Assembly (NCBI GenBank): GCA_013824685.1
Contig: PNOG01000008.1
Span: 1-41,454, forward strand
From: Coprothermobacter sp.
GTDB lineage: Bacteria; Caldisericota; Caldisericia; Cryosericales; Cryosericaceae
Reading direction: 5' to 3'
DNA length: 41,454 bases
The notes under the pieces were generated by a model. The model had not been told where the DNA came from and ran no database searches. It worked only from the letters and a program-made list of their open reading frames with translations. This document shows, one piece after another, positions 40,419 through 41,454 of the stretch (position 1 is its first letter; each line of letters starts with the position of its first letter). Position numbers and translations under genes: made by a program.

Positions 40419-41420
40419 ATGACCTTTCTCCGTACGCACCGCACCCTAGCCACAGTCATTGCATTCGTGCTGGCCTATGTCGTCATCAAGCTACTGAGCA
40501 TCCTGCCCCTCGTCGACGGAGGACCTCTTCTGAACGGCTACTACATCCAGCTCATTGCCCTGGTCGGCATCAACATCGTCATGACCGTCAGCCTGGGCAT
40601 GGTGAACGGTTTCACCGGCCAGTTCTCCATCGGACATGCTGGTTTCATGGCTGTCGGCGCCTATACCTCAGCCATGATTACGACAGTCTGGTTGCATACA
40701 AGTACAGCCAATCCATGGGTCGCGTATCCTGTCTTCATTGTCGCGATTCTTACAGGAGGGTTGCTGGCTGCGGCAGCAGGCTATCTTGTCGGTGCGCCGT
40801 CGCTGCGTCTCAAGGGCGACTACCTGGCCATCGTGACACTGTCCGCCAACGAGCTCATCCGCACCGTCATCCGTGTCACTGAAGTGCTCGGTGGTCCCCG
40901 TGGCCTGGGCGGCATCCCCAAGCTCACCACGCTGGAGGTCGTCTTCGTGTTCGCAATCGTGAGCGTCGTTCTCATGCGCAACTACCTGTTCTCGTCGTAC
41001 GGTCGCTCCATGAAGGCGGTCCGCGACTCCGAGATCGCCGCAGAGTCAATGGCCATCAATACAACGCGCCAGAAGGTCTTTGTGTTTGTCTTCTCGGCCT
41101 TCTTCGCCGGCGTCTCGGGCGGTGTCTTTGCTCACTTGCTGCAGTTCATCCACCCGGACAACTTCAGTTTCGTGAAGTCGCTGGAGTATCTGATCTACCT
41201 GTACGTCGGCGGCTCCACATCAATCAGTGGTGCCATGGTCGGCCCGGCCATCTTCACGTTCCTGCCCGAACTAATGCGCGGTCTGCAATCATGGCGCCTG
41301 GTCATCTACCCACTGATCCTCATCTTCGTCATGATCTTTCGGACAGAAGGCATTATGGGCCTCAAGGAATTCGGCTTCATCCTCATTCCCCAGCGTCAGA
41401 GGAAGGAGGTGAGCGCATAA
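40419..41420 (+). CDS. livM: branched-chain amino acid ABC importer permease LivM
   Basis: 333-aa permease and partner of LivH. It has an N-terminal hydrophobic region, then GMVNGFTGQFSIGHAGFMAVGAYTSA (the LivM signature), LKGDYLAIVTLSANELIRTV, and SFVKSLEYLIYLYVGGSTSISGAMVGPAIF near the end. GGAGAAGG lies before the ATG; the longer open frame starts inside livH and is rejected. Its TAA overlaps the next ATG by one base. Confidence 0.95.
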   Translation: MTFLRTHRTLATVIAFVLAYVVIKLLSILPLVDGGPLLNGYYIQLIALVGINIVMTVSLGMVNGFTGQFSIGHAGFMAVGAYTSAMITTVWLHTSTANPWVAYPVFIVAILTGGLLAAAAGYLVGAPSLRLKGDYLAIVTLSANELIRTVIRVTEVLGGPRGLGGIPKLTTLEVVFVFAIVSVVLMRNYLFSSYGRSMKAVRDSEIAAESMAINTTRQKVFVFVFSAFFAGVSGGVFAHLLQFIHPDNFSFVKSLEYLIYLYVGGSTSISGAMVGPAIFTFLPELMRGLQSWRLVIYPLILIFVMIFRTEGIMGLKEFGFILIPQRQRKEVSA

Positions 41421-41454
41421 TGGCTCTCCTCGACGTTACGCATCTCACGCAGTT
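41420..41454 (+). CDS. livG: start of the next gene, probably the LivG ATPase (cut by the window edge)
   Basis: The ATG overlaps the livM stop (TAATG), and GGAGG lies upstream. Only 11 residues are visible (MALLDVTHLTQ), which is the usual start of an ABC ATPase before its Walker A motif. The call rests mainly on the conserved gene order livK-livH-livM-livG. Confidence 0.7.
   Translation, partial: MALLDVTHLTQ

Noticed and set aside
1-41454. tRNA or rRNA genes
   Set aside because: I saw no cloverleaf or rRNA signature in the gaps; a covariance-model scan was not possible.

Overview
The window is bacterial chromosomal DNA of moderately high G+C, with dense genes, short gaps, many ATGA/GTGA overlaps and good AGGAGG-type ribosome binding sites. 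Gene content points to a fermentative anaerobic heterotroph: acetate kinase with a 3-hydroxyacyl-CoA dehydrogenase, a nucleoside-type ABC importer, a Thermotoga-like short adenosylhomocysteinase, a branched-chain amino acid ABC importer, and a secreted protein with a copper-amine-oxidase N-terminal-like domain. A member of Caldisericota (Cryosericum-like) or another deep anaerobic lineage is my guess. No 16S rRNA or other phylogenetic marker is present to settle it.

Layout. 1-640: no convincing gene. 671-3207 (minus): zincin metallopeptidase, hbd and ackA, closed by a terminator. 3508-4125: duplicated DUF5671 membrane protein. 4483-9455 (plus): nucleoside-type ABC importer (ATPase and two permeases, no binding protein) followed by ahcY. 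9542-12645 (minus): patatin-like lipase, membrane-anchored Mrr-type nuclease, exonuclease III and a PAS-GGDEF protein. 12796-14958 (plus): a 43-codon remnant of L-serine dehydratase (sdaAB) overlapping the first of two EamA transporters.

15082-18081 (plus) is the most interesting block: a compact ubiquitin-like conjugation cassette. It encodes a JAMM/JAB peptidase fused to an E2/RWD-like domain, a stand-alone E2 with a recognisable catalytic cysteine, a 63-residue protein ending in cysteine, and a ThiF/E1 enzyme with paired CxxC motifs. No recognisable beta-grasp modifier ending in GG is encoded, so the small Cys-terminated protein is the best candidate for modifier or substrate. Next, on the minus strand, lies a PP2C phosphatase - TPR protein - membrane J-protein set.

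20883-24358: secreted BNR-repeat/copper-amine-oxidase-like protein, then a minus-strand pair (alpha/alpha-toroid-like protein and GyrI-like protein). 24523-30467 resembles an eroded defence or accessory island: class II Fic protein, frameshifted HEPN gene, an in-frame HsdR/HsdM deletion scar, DUF3800, a decayed winged-helix gene, and an intact PLD-nuclease/AAA+ ATPase fusion. 30693-33857 (minus): histone H1-like Lys/Ala-rich protein, MFS exporter, and a DUF362 ferredoxin-type protein with a coupled leader ORF. 34104-37591: ABC-2 exporter. 38282-41454: liv operon (livK, livH, livM and the start of livG), preceded by a 690-base gap with a leader hairpin.

All family assignments come from reading motifs by eye; no database search was possible.
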